From the NCBI GenBank assembly GCA_002633025.1, contig NMRB01000118.1:256412-320411 (forward strand): a stretch of DNA of 64,000 nucleotides, written 5' to 3'. This DNA comes from Notospermus geniculatus (lineage: Eukaryota; Nemertea; Pilidiophora; Heteronemertea; Lineidae). Made by a program: the position numbers and the translations under genes. The stretch's first letter is position 1; every line of letters starts with the position of its first letter. Below the pieces are notes generated by a model. The model saw only the letters and a program-made list of their open reading frames with translations. It made no database searches and was not told the DNA's origin. Below, piece after piece: positions 63,802-64,000 of the stretch.

Positions 63802-64000
63802 AGCTCACCTGGGGTGAGCTCTTGTCGTGGGTCTGCGTCCGTCGTCCGTCGTGGTCCGTCGTCTGTCGTCCGTCGTCCGTCGTCGTCGTTGTCCATTAGC
63901 AGGGCACGTTTCGTAACCGCTGAAGCTATTGATCTGAAACTTGGTACATATATACCCCTAGGTCAGATGACCTATGACACCAAGTTTCGGTCCGATTCGA
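63802..64000 (+). repeat. GCTCACCTG-type dispersed repeat, copy 2 (runs off the window)
   Basis: Begins TAGCTCACCTGGGGTGAGCT, then a GTCGTCCGTC simple stretch (63836-63895), then the sequence shared with 22330-22760 in inverse orientation. Confidence 0.9.

Overview
The window is animal (metazoan) nuclear DNA made almost entirely of transposable elements in every stage of decay. The element mix is BEL/Pao and Ty3/gypsy retrotransposons, CR1/L2-like LINEs, hAT, Harbinger-like, MULE-like and TTAA-type DNA elements, foldback elements, a Fanzor nuclease remnant and a Polinton/Maverick-type integrase. Together with frequent AGGCCTA words and GCTCACCTG/GTCGTCCGTC-type repeats, this suggests a marine invertebrate, perhaps an echinoderm, hemichordate or lancelet. 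That assignment is inference with low confidence. No complete ordinary host gene is visible, and no rRNA or convincing functional tRNA was seen.

Layout. 0-10 kb: fragments of a multicopy transposon-associated protein, an OB-fold/zinc ssDNA-binding-like exon (minus), a broken Fanzor (TnpB-like) gene (plus), a hAT-type first exon, a kinase pseudogene and a BEL Gag fragment. 10.6-15.5 kb: a 3.8 kb foldback element whose arms carry ~163-bp satellite units, then a hairpin. 15.5-18.2 kb: the 3' half of a BEL/Pao pol with a still open frame. 18.3-20.4 kb: a recent 1.14-kb tandem duplication. 20.5-25.9 kb: repeats, a LINE 3' end, MITEs and a gypsy integrase fragment.

25.95-29.5 kb is the standout. 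A compact minus-strand module with open frames encodes a Polinton-type integrase, a divergent TATA-binding protein, a DUF4326-like protein and a protein with two PC4/Sub1 coactivator domains. The last gene has its own TATA box and a spliced 5' leader. It looks like a piece of a Polinton/adintovirus-like or other integrated large-DNA-virus-like element that brings its own transcription-initiation proteins. Its left edge cuts the gypsy integrase at the same codons that are intact in a second gypsy copy at 40.2 kb. No DNA polymerase B or capsid gene is seen, so the element is partial or of an undescribed type.

29.8-34.1 kb: an element with ~490-bp inverted ends, hit by a MITE and containing LINE pieces, a palindrome and a 959-bp assembly gap. 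34-44 kb: BEL Gag with a candidate primer-binding site, HECT-like-family and kinase-like fragments, MITEs, a 63-bp minisatellite ORF, a LINE C-terminus and a Tc1-like element. 44.8-48.5 kb: a SWIM-YqaJ nuclease pseudogene and a DDE_4 transposase fragment on one strand, the gene pair expected of ISL2EU-type elements. 48.6-50.6 kb: a Harbinger-type element with CAG target duplications, itself hit by a TTA-duplicating MITE, inserted in a HECT E3 ligase pseudogene. 51.8-52.8 kb: a 933-bp foldback. 53-61 kb: an interstitial telomere-like tract and three ordered pieces of a RecQ-like helicase with MITEs between them. 62.5-64 kb: another inverted-repeat element with a nested MITE, then a widespread repeat running off the window.

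Apart from the module at 26-29.5 kb and the BEL pol frame, almost every coding stretch carries frameshifts, stops or insertions. All family names come from motif recognition by eye; no database search was possible.
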